Shown: one piece after another, positions 1-6,574 of the stretch
Numbering within the stretch: position 1 is the stretch's first letter
Layout of the letters: the number at the start of each line of letters is the position of its first letter
The notes under the pieces: model-generated
Told to the model about the DNA's origin: nothing
The model's database searches: none
Seen by the model: the letters and a program-made list of their open reading frames with translations, nothing else
Position numbers and translations under genes: made by a program
Source: Clostridiales bacterium
GTDB lineage: Bacteria; Bacillota; Clostridia; Oscillospirales; Oscillospiraceae
Reading direction: 5' to 3'
DNA length: 9,422 bases
Assembly (NCBI GenBank): GCA_021203685.1
Contig: JAJQAS010000236.1
Location: 1 to 9,422, forward strand

Positions 1-65
1 CCTCGCCTCCCCTGAAAGGGGAGGGGGACCATGCGAAGCATGGTGGAGGGGTTTTTGCACACGGC
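1..65 (+). repeat. Structured intergenic repeat core, copy 1 (left part off-window)
   Basis: A compact foldable sequence. Hairpin A is CCTCCCC (6-12) pairing with GGGGAGG (18-24) around the loop TGAAA. Hairpin B is ACCATGC (28-34) pairing with GCATGGT (38-44) around GAA. CCTC at 1-4 can pair with GAGG at 46-49 as part of an outer stem whose left strand continues off the window. It is followed by TTGCACACGGC (55-65), which recurs exactly at 7943-7953. Hairpin A and the GGAGGGGTTT end recur at 6461-6515 and 7896-7941, so this is a dispersed family and not a gene-specific terminator. There is no U-tract suited to rho-independent termination of the nitroreductase gene. Confidence 0.8.
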
Positions 66-81
66 AGAGCAAGCGGAAACC

Positions 82-102
82 AAGCTAACAGCTAATAGCT
101 CA
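82..102 (-). repeat. Heptad (TTAGCNN) array at the nitroreductase stop codon
   Basis: Read on the minus strand these 21 bases are three 7-bp units: TGAGCTA, TTAGCTG and TTAGCTT. The TGA of the first unit (100-102) is the stop codon of the nitroreductase gene. The array is the right-hand, inverted arm of the repeat whose core is at 1-65. The same unit type recurs at 5676-5717, 6332-6366, 6575-6609 and 7726-7760. Confidence 0.85.
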
Positions 103-624
103 AATCGAAATAACCTTCACCCGTTCCGGCTGCGGCTCCCGCTCTGCCAGCGGCTCCGCCGGGACGCCCACCGCCAGGGCGGAGACCATGCGGAACTCCG
201 GCGGGATGCGCAGCAGTGCAGACGCCTGGGCGCTGTTTTTCAGCTCGTTGCAAATGCCGAACAGGTAGACGCTGCCCAGGCCCAGGTCGGTGGCGGCAAG
301 GCTCATCTGGCCCACCATGCAGGCGGCGTTGGCCCCCAGCAGGGTCTCCGGGTCGTCCCGGCTGCCCAGCACGAAAATGACGGTGGGCGCGCCGTAAGTG
401 GGCTGTGCGCCCACGTTGCCGATGGCGGCGGCGAAGTCCGCGTTCAGCGCGGCCAGAACGTCCGGGTCCTGGACCACGCGCAGCTGAAGGCGTTCGTAGC
501 GGCCCATGGCCGCAGGGGAGAGGTAGGCGGCGTCCAGCAGGGCGCTCAGCTGTTGGTCGGTGATCTGCTGGGGCAGGTAGCTCCGGGTGGAGCGGCGCAT
601 CCGCATCGCTTTTGTCAGTTCCAT
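100..624 (-). CDS. Nitroreductase family protein
   Basis: The 174-residue product fits the FMN-dependent nitroreductase superfamily, whose members use NAD(P)H to reduce nitroaromatics, quinones or flavins in the cytoplasm. The N-terminal RRSTRSY (residues 10-16) is the usual FMN-phosphate contact region. The middle ANAACMVGQMSLAATDLGLGS segment (about 98-118) is the family's central helix with the LGLGS turn, and AVGVPAEP (about 151-158) matches the usual C-terminal GxPxE/A signature. The length is normal for a small member. The ATG at 622-624 is preceded by AAAGGAG (631-637) and a consensus promoter at 671-699, so the gene can be transcribed independently of the upstream ABC operon on the same strand. 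The stop codon lies inside a heptad array. The physiological substrate cannot be read from the sequence. Confidence 0.9.
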   Translation of the reverse strand: MELTKAMRMRRSTRSYLPQQITDQQLSALLDAAYLSPAAMGRYERLQLRVVQDPDVLAALNADFAAAIGNVGAQPTYGAPTVIFVLGSRDDPETLLGANAACMVGQMSLAATDLGLGSVYLFGICNELKNSAQASALLRIPPEFRMVSALAVGVPAEPLAEREPQPERVKVISI

Positions 625-670
625 ACAAGGCTCCTTTCATACCGGGAAGGTTTTGGGTCACTTTGTTATT

Positions 671-699
671 ATGATACTTTGTTTTCCGGGGAGTGTCAA
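671..699 (-). promoter_or_regulatory. Sigma-A promoter of the nitroreductase gene
   Basis: On the minus strand there is a perfect -35 TTGACA (694-699), a 17-bp spacer and a -10 TATCAT (671-676). The start codon is about 46 bases downstream of the -10. It lies in the 120-bp gap after the ABC gene, in a locally AT-rich stretch unlike the surrounding GC-rich coding sequence. Confidence 0.8.
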
Positions 700-744
700 G
701 AAAAAACGGACAAAAGCGGCGAATGGTTCGGTTCACAGCGGGTT

Positions 745-2514
745 TTATTCAAACTGGGCGTTGTACAGCCTGCAATAGAACCCGCCCTGCCGCATCAAAC
801 TCTCGTGGGTGCCCTGCTCCACCACGTCCCCGTGGTTCACCACCAAAATCTGGTCGGCGTTCCGGATGGTGGAGAGGCGGTGGGCGATGACGAAGCAGGT
901 CTTGTCCCGCATGAGCTGCCGCATGGCGGCCTGAATCTCCCGCTCGGTGCTGGTGTCCACGTTGGAGGTGGCCTCGTCCAGAATCAGCATCTTGCAGTCG
1001 TACAGCATGGCCCGGGCGATGGTCAGCAGCTGCTTCTGGCCCTTGGAGATGTTGCCGCCGTCCTCGCTGATGACGGTCTGGTAGCCCTGGGGCAGCCGCA
1101 TGATGAAGGGGTGGATGTGGGCGGCGCGGGCTGCGGCCTCCACCTCCTCCTGGGTGGCCCCCTCCTTGCCGTAGGCGATGTTGTCGAAGATGGTCCCGTG
1201 GAACACCCAGGTGTCCTGCAACACCATGGCGTAGGCCCCCCGGAGGCTGGAGCGGGTGTAGTCCCGAATCTCGCCGCCGTCTACGGTGATTTTTCCGCCG
1301 TCCACATCGTAGAACCGCATGAGCAGGTTGATGATGGTGGTTTTGCCCGCCCCGGTGGGGCCGACGATGGCGATGAGCCTGCCCGCGTCCGCCTGCAAAT
1401 TCACGTCGTGGAGGATGGTTCTGCCCGGGTCATAGCCAAAGCTGACGTGTTCCAGGGCCACGTCCCCCCGCACGTCGGTCAGCTCCCGCGCCGTCTCCCG
1501 GTCGGCGGTCTCCTCCGCCTCGTCCAGCAGGCGGAACACCCGCTCAGCGGCGGAGAGGGCGGAGAACAGTTCGTTGATGATATTGGCAATCTCGTTGATG
1601 GGGCCGGAGAACTTCCGGGAGTAGAGGACGAAGGAGGAAATTTGCCCCAGAGAGACCCCGCCGGTCATGTACAGCACCGCCCCCAGCATGGCGATGAGGG
1701 ACAGGGACAGGTTGTTGATGGACCCCATGGTGGGGCCGATGGTGGTGCCGTAGTAGTCCGCCTGATAGTAGGCGTCGGCGGCGTCGGCGTTGACCCCGGC
1801 GAAGTTGTCCCGTACCTGTTCCTCGTAGGCGTAGGCCTGAATGGTCTTTTGCCCGGAGAACATCTCCTCCACAAAGCCGTTCATGGCACCGTAGCTGGCG
1901 GAGCGGCGGCTGTACCGTGGCTGGGTCTTGCCCCGCATATACACCGTGTAGGCCACGGAGACGGGGATGGTGACGATGACCACCAGCGACAGGGCGGGGG
2001 AGATGTACAGCATCATGCAGAAGGAGCCGATGACCGTCACCGTGGAGGTCAGGATGGACACCACGTCGGTGCCGATGCAGGTGCAGACCACGTCGATGTC
2101 GTAGCTGACCCGGCTGATGATGTCCCCCGCCTGGTTGCGGTCAAAGTAGCCCACGGGGATGCGCATCAGCTTGTCGAACACGTCCTTGCGCATTTTTCGG
2201 GCGATCCAGCGGCTGATGTACATCATGGCCACATTGATGGCGATGGTCAGCAGGGAGGACGCCACATAGCAGACCAGCATCCATTTGGCGAAGTAAAACA
2301 CCCGCTCAAAGTTGACCTGCCCCGCACCGGCGGCGGCCTCGTTGATGGCGCTGCCCGCCAGGCTCGGCCCCAGCAGGGCCAGCACGTTAGCCGTTACGCT
2401 GAGGGCCGCCACCCCCAGCAGCGGCCAGCGGTAGTCCGCCAGGTAGTCCACCAGGCGGCGGAGGGTCCCTTTCGCGTCTTTGGGTTTTTTCATCACAGAA
2501 ATCGTCGGCGGCAT
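745..2514 (-). CDS. ABC exporter half-transporter, catalytic-site subunit (TM288/BmrD-like)
   Basis: This 589-residue protein has an N-terminal six-helix membrane domain (roughly residues 30-330) followed by an ATPase domain (about 350-589). Walker A is GPTGAGKT (385-392), the Q-loop glutamine is Q433, Walker B is ILD with catalytic E514, and the switch histidine is H545. The signature motif is ISKGQ (489-493) instead of LSGGQ. A normal Glu/His pair with an altered signature is the pattern of the 'consensus' partner in heterodimeric exporters (TM287/288, BmrCD, LmrCD), so it should pair with the product of the gene just upstream, three bases away. The start at 2512-2514 is preferred over the internal ATG at 2491-2493 because GGGAGG lies upstream of the former. 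Likely role: ATP-driven export of hydrophobic compounds or drugs at the cytoplasmic membrane; the substrate is unknown. Confidence 0.93.
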   Translation of the reverse strand: MPPTISVMKKPKDAKGTLRRLVDYLADYRWPLLGVAALSVTANVLALLGPSLAGSAINEAAAGAGQVNFERVFYFAKWMLVCYVASSLLTIAINVAMMYISRWIARKMRKDVFDKLMRIPVGYFDRNQAGDIISRVSYDIDVVCTCIGTDVVSILTSTVTVIGSFCMMLYISPALSLVVIVTIPVSVAYTVYMRGKTQPRYSRRSASYGAMNGFVEEMFSGQKTIQAYAYEEQVRDNFAGVNADAADAYYQADYYGTTIGPTMGSINNLSLSLIAMLGAVLYMTGGVSLGQISSFVLYSRKFSGPINEIANIINELFSALSAAERVFRLLDEAEETADRETARELTDVRGDVALEHVSFGYDPGRTILHDVNLQADAGRLIAIVGPTGAGKTTIINLLMRFYDVDGGKITVDGGEIRDYTRSSLRGAYAMVLQDTWVFHGTIFDNIAYGKEGATQEEVEAAARAAHIHPFIMRLPQGYQTVISEDGGNISKGQKQLLTIARAMLYDCKMLILDEATSNVDTSTEREIQAAMRQLMRDKTCFVIAHRLSTIRNADQILVVNHGDVVEQGTHESLMRQGGFYCRLYNAQFE

Positions 2515-2517
2515 AGT

Positions 2518-4257
2518 TTAAGCTCCCTCCCCCATCTGCGTCTGATAAATTTCCCGGTACTGGGGACAGCTGGCCATCAGCTCCTCGTGGGTGCCGTGGC
2601 CGATGACCTCTCCCTCGTCCAGCATAATGATGTCGTCCAGGCTCATGATGGAGCTGACCCGCTGGGCCACCACGATGGTGGTGGTGTCCCGGTACTGCTC
2701 CCGGATGACCTTCCGCAGGGCGGCGTCGGTTCGGTAGTCCAGGGCGCTGGAGGAATCGTCCAGCACCAAAATGTCCGGCCTCGCCGCCAGTGCGCGGGCG
2801 ATGAGCACCCGCTGGCGCTGTCCGCCGGAGAGGTTGGCTCCGTGGATGGCCGCCCGGTGCTGATAGGTGTCGTCGTAGGCTTCGATGAAATCCTGGGCCA
2901 TGGCGTTTGCGGCGGCGGCGCGGATGCCGTCCTCGTCCACGTCCCGGCCAAAGTCGATGTTCTCCGCCAGGGACGCGGCGAAGATCACGTCGTTCTGGAA
3001 CACCACGCCAAACTTCCGGTGCAGGCTGTCCTTGTCGTAGGTGCGCACGTCCCTGCCGTCCACGAAGATGTGGCCCTCGGTGGTGTCGTAAAACCGCATG
3101 AGCAGGTTGATGACGGTGGTTTTCCCGCTGCCGGTGGCCCCGATGATGCCCAGAGAGCCACCCTTTTTCATAGTGAAGCTCAGGTCGTTCAATGCCATTT
3201 GAATGCCCTCGTGAACTTCGCCAGTCTCCCCGTAGCGGAAGGAGACGTGGTCAAAGACCACATAGCCCGGCTGCTCCTGCCGGGCGGCCTCGTCCTCCGG
3301 CAGCGGTTCCAGCCCCTCCGGCTGGTCGATGACCGCCTGAATGCGCTTGGCGGAGGCGGTGGCCTTGGACATCATCATAAACACCCGGTTCAGGCCCATG
3401 ACCCCCATCAGGATCATGTTGAAATAGGTCAGGAAGGCCAGAATGACCCCCGGCTGAGTGACACCCGCGTTGACCCGGATCGCCCCAATGACCACCACCA
3501 GCGTCAGGCCGATGTTCAGCGCCAGGGTCATCAGCGGCCCCGGCAGGGCCATGACCACCCCGGCCTTCCGGTCCCGGCGGGTCATGGTCTGGTTGGCGGC
3601 GGCAAAGCGGCGGCGTTCGTAGTCCTCCTTGGAGAGGGCCTTCACCACCCGGATGCCGGTGATGTTCTCCCGCATGATGCGGACGATCTCGTCCACGCTC
3701 TGCTGGACTTTATCATAGAGGGGGATGCCCCGGAGGGACACCCCGATTGCCACCGCCAGCATAATGGGGGCCATGACGCACAAAATGGCGGCGAGGCCCG
3801 CGTCCATGGTCATGGTGACGATGATGCCCCCCACCAGCATAATGGGGGCGCGGACGCCCAGGGCCTGGCCCGACTGCAAAAAGTTCTGGACGTTGTAGGA
3901 GTCCGAGGTCATGCGGCTGGTCAGGGAGGGCAGACCGAACCGGTCGGCCTGACTGCCGGACAGGTTGATGGAGTGCCAGAACAGGTCCCGGCGGATGTCG
4001 TAGGCGGCGCTTTTCGCGCTTTTCACGCTGATGCGGTTGGCGGTGACGTTGGTGAGGCGCACCAGCACCGTCAGCCCCAGCATGACCCCGCCCCAGAGGG
4101 CCACCAGCCGCAGGTCTTCGGTGGGGGCTACGGTGTCGATGAGGTATTCCAGCACGTAGGGCAGCAGCAGTTCCAGCACGGTGCCCAGCAGCTTCAGGCT
4201 CATGCAGGCGGCCACCAGACCCTTGTACCGCTTCAGGTAGGAAAGCATAAACTTCAT
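2518..4257 (-). CDS. ABC exporter half-transporter, degenerate-site subunit (TM287/BmrC-like)
   Basis: This 579-residue protein has a membrane domain (about residues 14-300, six predicted hydrophobic stretches) fused to an ATPase domain (about 330-579). Walker A is GATGSGKT (373-380), the Q-loop glutamine is Q421, and the signature is a canonical LSGGQ (476-480). Walker B ends LVLD followed by D501 in place of the catalytic Glu, and the switch histidine is replaced by Q532 (VVAQRVSS). These substitutions define the degenerate site of heterodimeric exporters. Its intact signature motif would complete the active site on the partner encoded at 745-2514. The ATG overlaps the marR stop codon by four bases (ATGA), implying translational coupling. 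Export of toxic or lipid-like compounds is the family role; the substrate is not determinable here. Confidence 0.93.
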   Translation of the reverse strand: MKFMLSYLKRYKGLVAACMSLKLLGTVLELLLPYVLEYLIDTVAPTEDLRLVALWGGVMLGLTVLVRLTNVTANRISVKSAKSAAYDIRRDLFWHSINLSGSQADRFGLPSLTSRMTSDSYNVQNFLQSGQALGVRAPIMLVGGIIVTMTMDAGLAAILCVMAPIMLAVAIGVSLRGIPLYDKVQQSVDEIVRIMRENITGIRVVKALSKEDYERRRFAAANQTMTRRDRKAGVVMALPGPLMTLALNIGLTLVVVIGAIRVNAGVTQPGVILAFLTYFNMILMGVMGLNRVFMMMSKATASAKRIQAVIDQPEGLEPLPEDEAARQEQPGYVVFDHVSFRYGETGEVHEGIQMALNDLSFTMKKGGSLGIIGATGSGKTTVINLLMRFYDTTEGHIFVDGRDVRTYDKDSLHRKFGVVFQNDVIFAASLAENIDFGRDVDEDGIRAAAANAMAQDFIEAYDDTYQHRAAIHGANLSGGQRQRVLIARALAARPDILVLDDSSSALDYRTDAALRKVIREQYRDTTTIVVAQRVSSIMSLDDIIMLDEGEVIGHGTHEELMASCPQYREIYQTQMGEGA

Positions 4258-4697
4258 GCGTTCCGCCCTCCTTCCTCCCAGCTCGCCAGCAGCCGCTCCA
4301 GGCAGCCCGCCAGCGTTTCCTGTTCCCCCCGGCTCAGGGCGGCGTACCGCCGGGAGAGGGTCTCCTCCACGGGCCGCAGCTCTAACTCCTGGCCCCGTGG
4401 GGTCAGGACGATGTTCACCTTGCGTTTGTCCTCTCCGTCCCGCTGGCGCAGCAGGAAGCCCTTGCTCTCCAGCTTGGACAGCAGCTCGCTGACGGAGCCG
4501 GGCTGGATGTGCAGCGCCTCCTGCACCTCTCGCTGGCTCATGGGGCCGTTTTCCTGCAAGAGCCGCAGCACCGTGGCCTGCCGGGGCCCGGCGGAGTGGT
4601 GGTAGAGGTAGTGGCCGCAGCGGTGCAGCGCCCGGTTGAGCCGCTCCTCCGGGGTTTTCGGCTCCCGGCAGGGGGAACCGTCACAGTGTCCGTTCAA
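4254..4697 (-). CDS. MarR family transcriptional regulator
   Basis: The 147-residue product has a MarR-type winged helix-turn-helix: helix-turn-helix around residues 38-80 (SQREVQEALHIQPGSVSELL) and a wing with RQRDGEDKRKVNIVLT (84-99), ending in the conserved LTPRG. The N- and C-terminal helices would form the dimer interface. The start is read as TTG at 4695-4697. No ATG is available nearby, and a GAGG eight bases upstream is the best ribosome site. Three cysteines (5, 10, 27) sit near the N-terminus; thiol sensing is possible but unsupported. It is the first gene of a marR-ABC-ABC operon and overlaps the next gene by four bases. By family precedent it probably represses its own operon, with ligand-induced release. 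A perfect palindrome at 4718-4729 is the likely operator. Confidence 0.92.
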   Translation of the reverse strand: MNGHCDGSPCREPKTPEERLNRALHRCGHYLYHHSAGPRQATVLRLLQENGPMSQREVQEALHIQPGSVSELLSKLESKGFLLRQRDGEDKRKVNIVLTPRGQELELRPVEETLSRRYAALSRGEQETLAGCLERLLASWEEGGRNA

Positions 4698-4717
4698 TTC
4701 CTTCGCCTCACTTACTT

Positions 4718-4729
4718 TTAGGTACCTAA
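4718..4729. promoter_or_regulatory. Candidate MarR operator (12-bp perfect palindrome)
   Basis: TTAGGTACCTAA is a perfect inverted repeat one base downstream of the -10 box and centred about where transcription of the marR-ABC-ABC operon should start. That placement is ideal for repression by a dimeric MarR protein. Binding is inferred from position and symmetry only. Confidence 0.65.
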
Positions 4730-4730
4730 G

Positions 4731-4758
4731 ATTATACCCGCGGCGCGGGAATTGTCAA
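4731..4758 (-). promoter_or_regulatory. Strong sigma-A promoter of the marR-ABC-ABC operon
   Basis: The minus strand reads -35 TTGACA (4753-4758), a 16-bp spacer and -10 TATAAT (4731-4736); both boxes match consensus exactly. The spacer contains a second perfect inverted repeat, CCCGCG-G-CGCGGG (4737-4749). A promoter this strong would be expected to need repression, consistent with the overlapping palindrome at 4718-4729. Confidence 0.88.
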
Positions 4759-4814
4759 GATGTTTCAGTTCTCGGACAAATGGAAAAACGGCTCTGTACC
4801 CGGTTGGAATGACC

Positions 4815-4843
4815 TTGCGCTGACTTGATGTTTATGATAAGAT
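4815..4843 (+). promoter_or_regulatory. Probable promoter of the trmB-NUDIX unit
   Basis: TTGCGC (4815-4820), a 17-bp spacer and TAAGAT (4838-4843) form a plausible sigma-A promoter about 45 bases before trmB. A short hairpin, GGAGC-GAACA-GCTCC (4856-4870), follows in the leader. The boxes are imperfect, so other positions within this AT-rich stretch remain possible. Confidence 0.5.
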
Positions 4844-4888
4844 AGCCATTAACCAGGAGCGAACAGCTCCCATTATGAGGTAACAAAC

Positions 4889-5686
4889 ATGAGAATGCGC
4901 AAAAAGAAAAACCTTCTCCCCCGGATGGAGCGGGTGGCGGACTGGCAGGAGAAAGACCCCTGGAGCCGTCAGGGCCATTGGCGGGACCGGATGCCCGGCT
5001 GCTCCGCCCTGTGGCTGGAGATCGGCTGCGGCAAGGGCACCTTCACCGTGGAGACCGCCGCCGCCCACCCGGACGTGCTCATCGTAGCGGTGGAGCGGGT
5101 GCCGGACTGCCTGCTGCTGGCGATGGAAAAGGCCAGGGACCGGAAGCTGAACAACGTGGTCTTTGTCTGCGAGGACGCGGGGCGGCTGGGGGAGATGTTC
5201 GCCCCCGGCGAGGTGGACCGGATGTTCCTGAACTTCTGCGACCCCTGGCCCAGCAAGCGCCACGCCAAGCGGCGGCTGACCCACGAGAATTTTCTCCGCT
5301 CCTACCGGGATATTTTGGGGGAAGGCGGGGAGCTGTACTTCAAAACGGACAACAAACCCCTGTTCGGCTTTTCCCTGACCCAGTTCCCACGGGCGGGGTA
5401 CGCCCTCAGCCGGGTGACGAACGACCTCCACGCCGACGAGCCGGGGGAAATTATGACCGACTACGAGGCCCGCTTCACCCAGGAAGGGGCCAAGATCAAC
5501 CGCTGTGTCGCCACGGTGGCGGCACTGCCCGACCCGGAGACCCTGGGGCCGGAGCCGGAGCTGGGGCTGCTGCCCTATCTGCCCGACGACCTGGAGCATT
5601 TGGACTATATCCCCTACGGCATGGCGGACATCATTGAGCAGGAGCTGCTGCGCCGGAGGGCGGAGAAGCGGAAATTGAGCCGTTAG
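4889..5686 (+). CDS. trmB: tRNA (guanine-N7)-methyltransferase
   Basis: The product transfers a methyl group from S-adenosylmethionine to N7 of G46 in the tRNA variable loop. The Rossmann SAM-binding motif EIGCGKG is at residues 44-50, with E69 and D97 as further cofactor-pocket acids. The TrmB hallmarks follow: NFCDPWPSKRH (115-125), the KTDN loop (152-155) and TDYEARF (190-196). At 265 residues it is longer than the usual 210-240, because about 55 residues (after CVATVA at about 211) form a Pro/Glu/Leu-rich and then basic C-terminal tail. The ATG at 4889 has GAGG nine bases upstream; a second in-frame ATG two codons later is also possible. The stop codon lies within a heptad array, and the last residues LSR match the repeat-encoded end of the NUDIX gene. 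It is probably cotranscribed with the NUDIX gene 51 bases downstream. Confidence 0.95.
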   Translation: MRMRKKKNLLPRMERVADWQEKDPWSRQGHWRDRMPGCSALWLEIGCGKGTFTVETAAAHPDVLIVAVERVPDCLLLAMEKARDRKLNNVVFVCEDAGRLGEMFAPGEVDRMFLNFCDPWPSKRHAKRRLTHENFLRSYRDILGEGGELYFKTDNKPLFGFSLTQFPRAGYALSRVTNDLHADEPGEIMTDYEARFTQEGAKINRCVATVAALPDPETLGPEPELGLLPYLPDDLEHLDYIPYGMADIIEQELLRRRAEKRKLSR

Positions 5687-5717
5687 CTATCAGCTGTTAG
5701 CAGTTAGTGGCTGGCAG
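5676..5717 (+). repeat. Heptad array at the trmB stop codon (solo, degenerate)
   Basis: There are six 7-bp units in register: TGAGCCG, TTAGCTA, TCAGCTG, TTAGCAG, TTAGTGG and CTGGCAG, increasingly diverged to the right. The TAG at 5684-5686 is the trmB stop. No structured core accompanies it, so it may be a remnant or a solo arm. It occupies most of the gap before the NUDIX ribosome site (AAAGGAG, 5723-5729). Confidence 0.8.
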
Positions 5718-5737
5718 CGCAGAAAGGAGCGGATACC

Positions 5738-6349
5738 ATGGAACTGCGAGACAAGGACGGCCTGACCGAGGCCGAGTTTTTGGCCGCTTACCGGCCCGGA
5801 GACTACCCCCACCCCTCCGTGACGGCGGACGTGCTGGTGTTTGAGCGGCAGGGGGCCGACCTCCGGCTGCTGCTCATCCGCCGGGGCGGGCATCCCTACC
5901 TGGGGTGCTGGGCGCTGCCGGGGGGCTTTTCCAACCCGGACGAGAACGTGGACGCCTGCGCCGCCCGTGAGTTGGAGGAGGAGACACACCTGACCGGCCA
6001 GACGCTGGTGCCGGTGGGCTTTTTCAGCGACCCGGGGCGGGACCCCCGGTGCTGGACCATGACCCGGGCCTATATGACTCTGGTGGAGGGGGAGACTCTG
6101 CGGCCCCAGGCCGACGACGACGCCCAGGCGGCGGACTGGTTCACTGTCACCGCCCAACGGTCGGGGGACACAATGGACATTCGCCTGACCAACGGGGAGG
6201 AGACCCTCACCGCCCTGCTCCGGGTCACAGAGCAGAAAACCGCCGCAGGCGTGGCCCTGTCCGTGGACCTGCTGGAGCAGGAGGGCCTGGCCTTCGACCA
6301 CGGGAAAATTATTGCCACCGCGCTGCTGAAATTAGCTATTAGCCGTTAG
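5738..6349 (+). CDS. NUDIX hydrolase (ADP-ribose pyrophosphatase-like)
   Basis: This 203-residue protein has a NUDIX fold hydrolysing a nucleoside diphosphate linked to another moiety, with Mg2+ or Mn2+. The HPSVTADVLVFERQ start (25-38), WALPGGF (58-64) and Nudix box (63-85) are clear: G63, E69, then RELEEE at 77-82 with metal-ligand glutamates. The box's usual Gly near its end is His (H84). Downstream, FFSDPGRDPR (95-104) followed by AY resembles ADP-ribose pyrophosphatases and the NUDIX part of NrtR-type or NMN-linked proteins, suggesting an ADP-ribose or NAD-related substrate; this is an inference. There is no C-terminal winged helix, so it is not a full NrtR regulator. The ATG has AAAGGAG eight bases upstream. 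The last five codons (LAISR) and the stop are encoded by heptad-repeat DNA. Confidence 0.9.
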   Translation: MELRDKDGLTEAEFLAAYRPGDYPHPSVTADVLVFERQGADLRLLLIRRGGHPYLGCWALPGGFSNPDENVDACAARELEEETHLTGQTLVPVGFFSDPGRDPRCWTMTRAYMTLVEGETLRPQADDDAQAADWFTVTAQRSGDTMDIRLTNGEETLTALLRVTEQKTAAGVALSVDLLEQEGLAFDHGKIIATALLKLAISR

Positions 6350-6366
6350 CTGTTAGCTGCTAGCTT
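6332..6366 (+). repeat. Heptad array, left arm of copy 2 (overlaps the NUDIX 3' end)
   Basis: There are five units in exact 7-bp register: TTAGCTA, TTAGCCG, TTAGCTG, TTAGCTG and CTAGCTT, followed by GGATAG. Codons LAISR and the TAG stop (6347-6349) of the NUDIX gene lie within it. It is inverted and complementary to the array at 6575-6609 (26 of 35 positions pair, with mismatches mostly in the two variable bases of each unit). Confidence 0.9.
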
Positions 6367-6446
6367 GGATAGAGCTTGCTGTTTGTTCAGCACTTTTGTC
6401 CAACACAGCACAGGCTATTGACGGGAGAAACGACCGTTTCGCAACC

Positions 6447-6512
6447 GACCACCCCTCTTGCCTCCCCTGAAAGGGGAGGAGGGCCGCCGCCTTTAGGCGG
6501 TGGCGGAGGGGT
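6447..6512 (+). repeat. Structured repeat core, copy 2 (complete three-way fold)
   Basis: The outer stem is ACCCCTC (6451-6457) pairing perfectly with GAGGGGT (6506-6512). Inside it are hairpin A, CCTCCCC (6461-6467) with GGGGAGG (6473-6479) and a TGAAA loop, and hairpin B, a nine-pair stem (6483-6491 with 6496-6504, one G-T pair) and a TTTA loop. The result is a compact three-way junction in DNA or RNA. Hairpin A is conserved in copy 1, while hairpin B changes sequence completely but keeps pairing (28-44 in copy 1, 7914-7929 in copy 3). Confidence 0.85.
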
Positions 6513-6574
6513 TTTCCACCTGAAATGATTAACAAGACTGATTCAAAGGGACAACCGCAAAAGTGAGCAGTCTC

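Noticed and set aside
1..52. Rho-independent terminator for nitroreductase
   Set aside because: The hairpins have no following U-tract on the minus strand, and the same sequence recurs in unrelated intergenic regions, so it is better explained as a dispersed repeat.
700..744. Terminator after the ABC operon
   Set aside because: A T-rich run exists on the minus strand, but no convincing GC stem precedes it; read-through to the nitroreductase cannot be excluded.
31..4605. A 1524-codon open frame on the plus strand across the nitroreductase and ABC genes
   Set aside because: It runs antisense to four genes with clear family motifs, its product is a His/Gly/Val-rich low-complexity sequence without domains, and such frames are common opposite GC-rich coding DNA.
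4856..4870. Hairpin GGAGC-GAACA-GCTCC in the trmB leader as a riboswitch or attenuator
   Set aside because: A five-pair stem of this size occurs often by chance, and no other elements of a known riboswitch are visible.
4832..5599. Long minus-strand open frame opposite trmB
   Set aside because: The plus strand carries an unmistakable TrmB with all motifs; the antisense product has no recognisable domain.
6353..6535. 60-codon minus-strand frame in the NUDIX-HAD gap
   Set aside because: It lies wholly within the repeat element and has no ribosome site.
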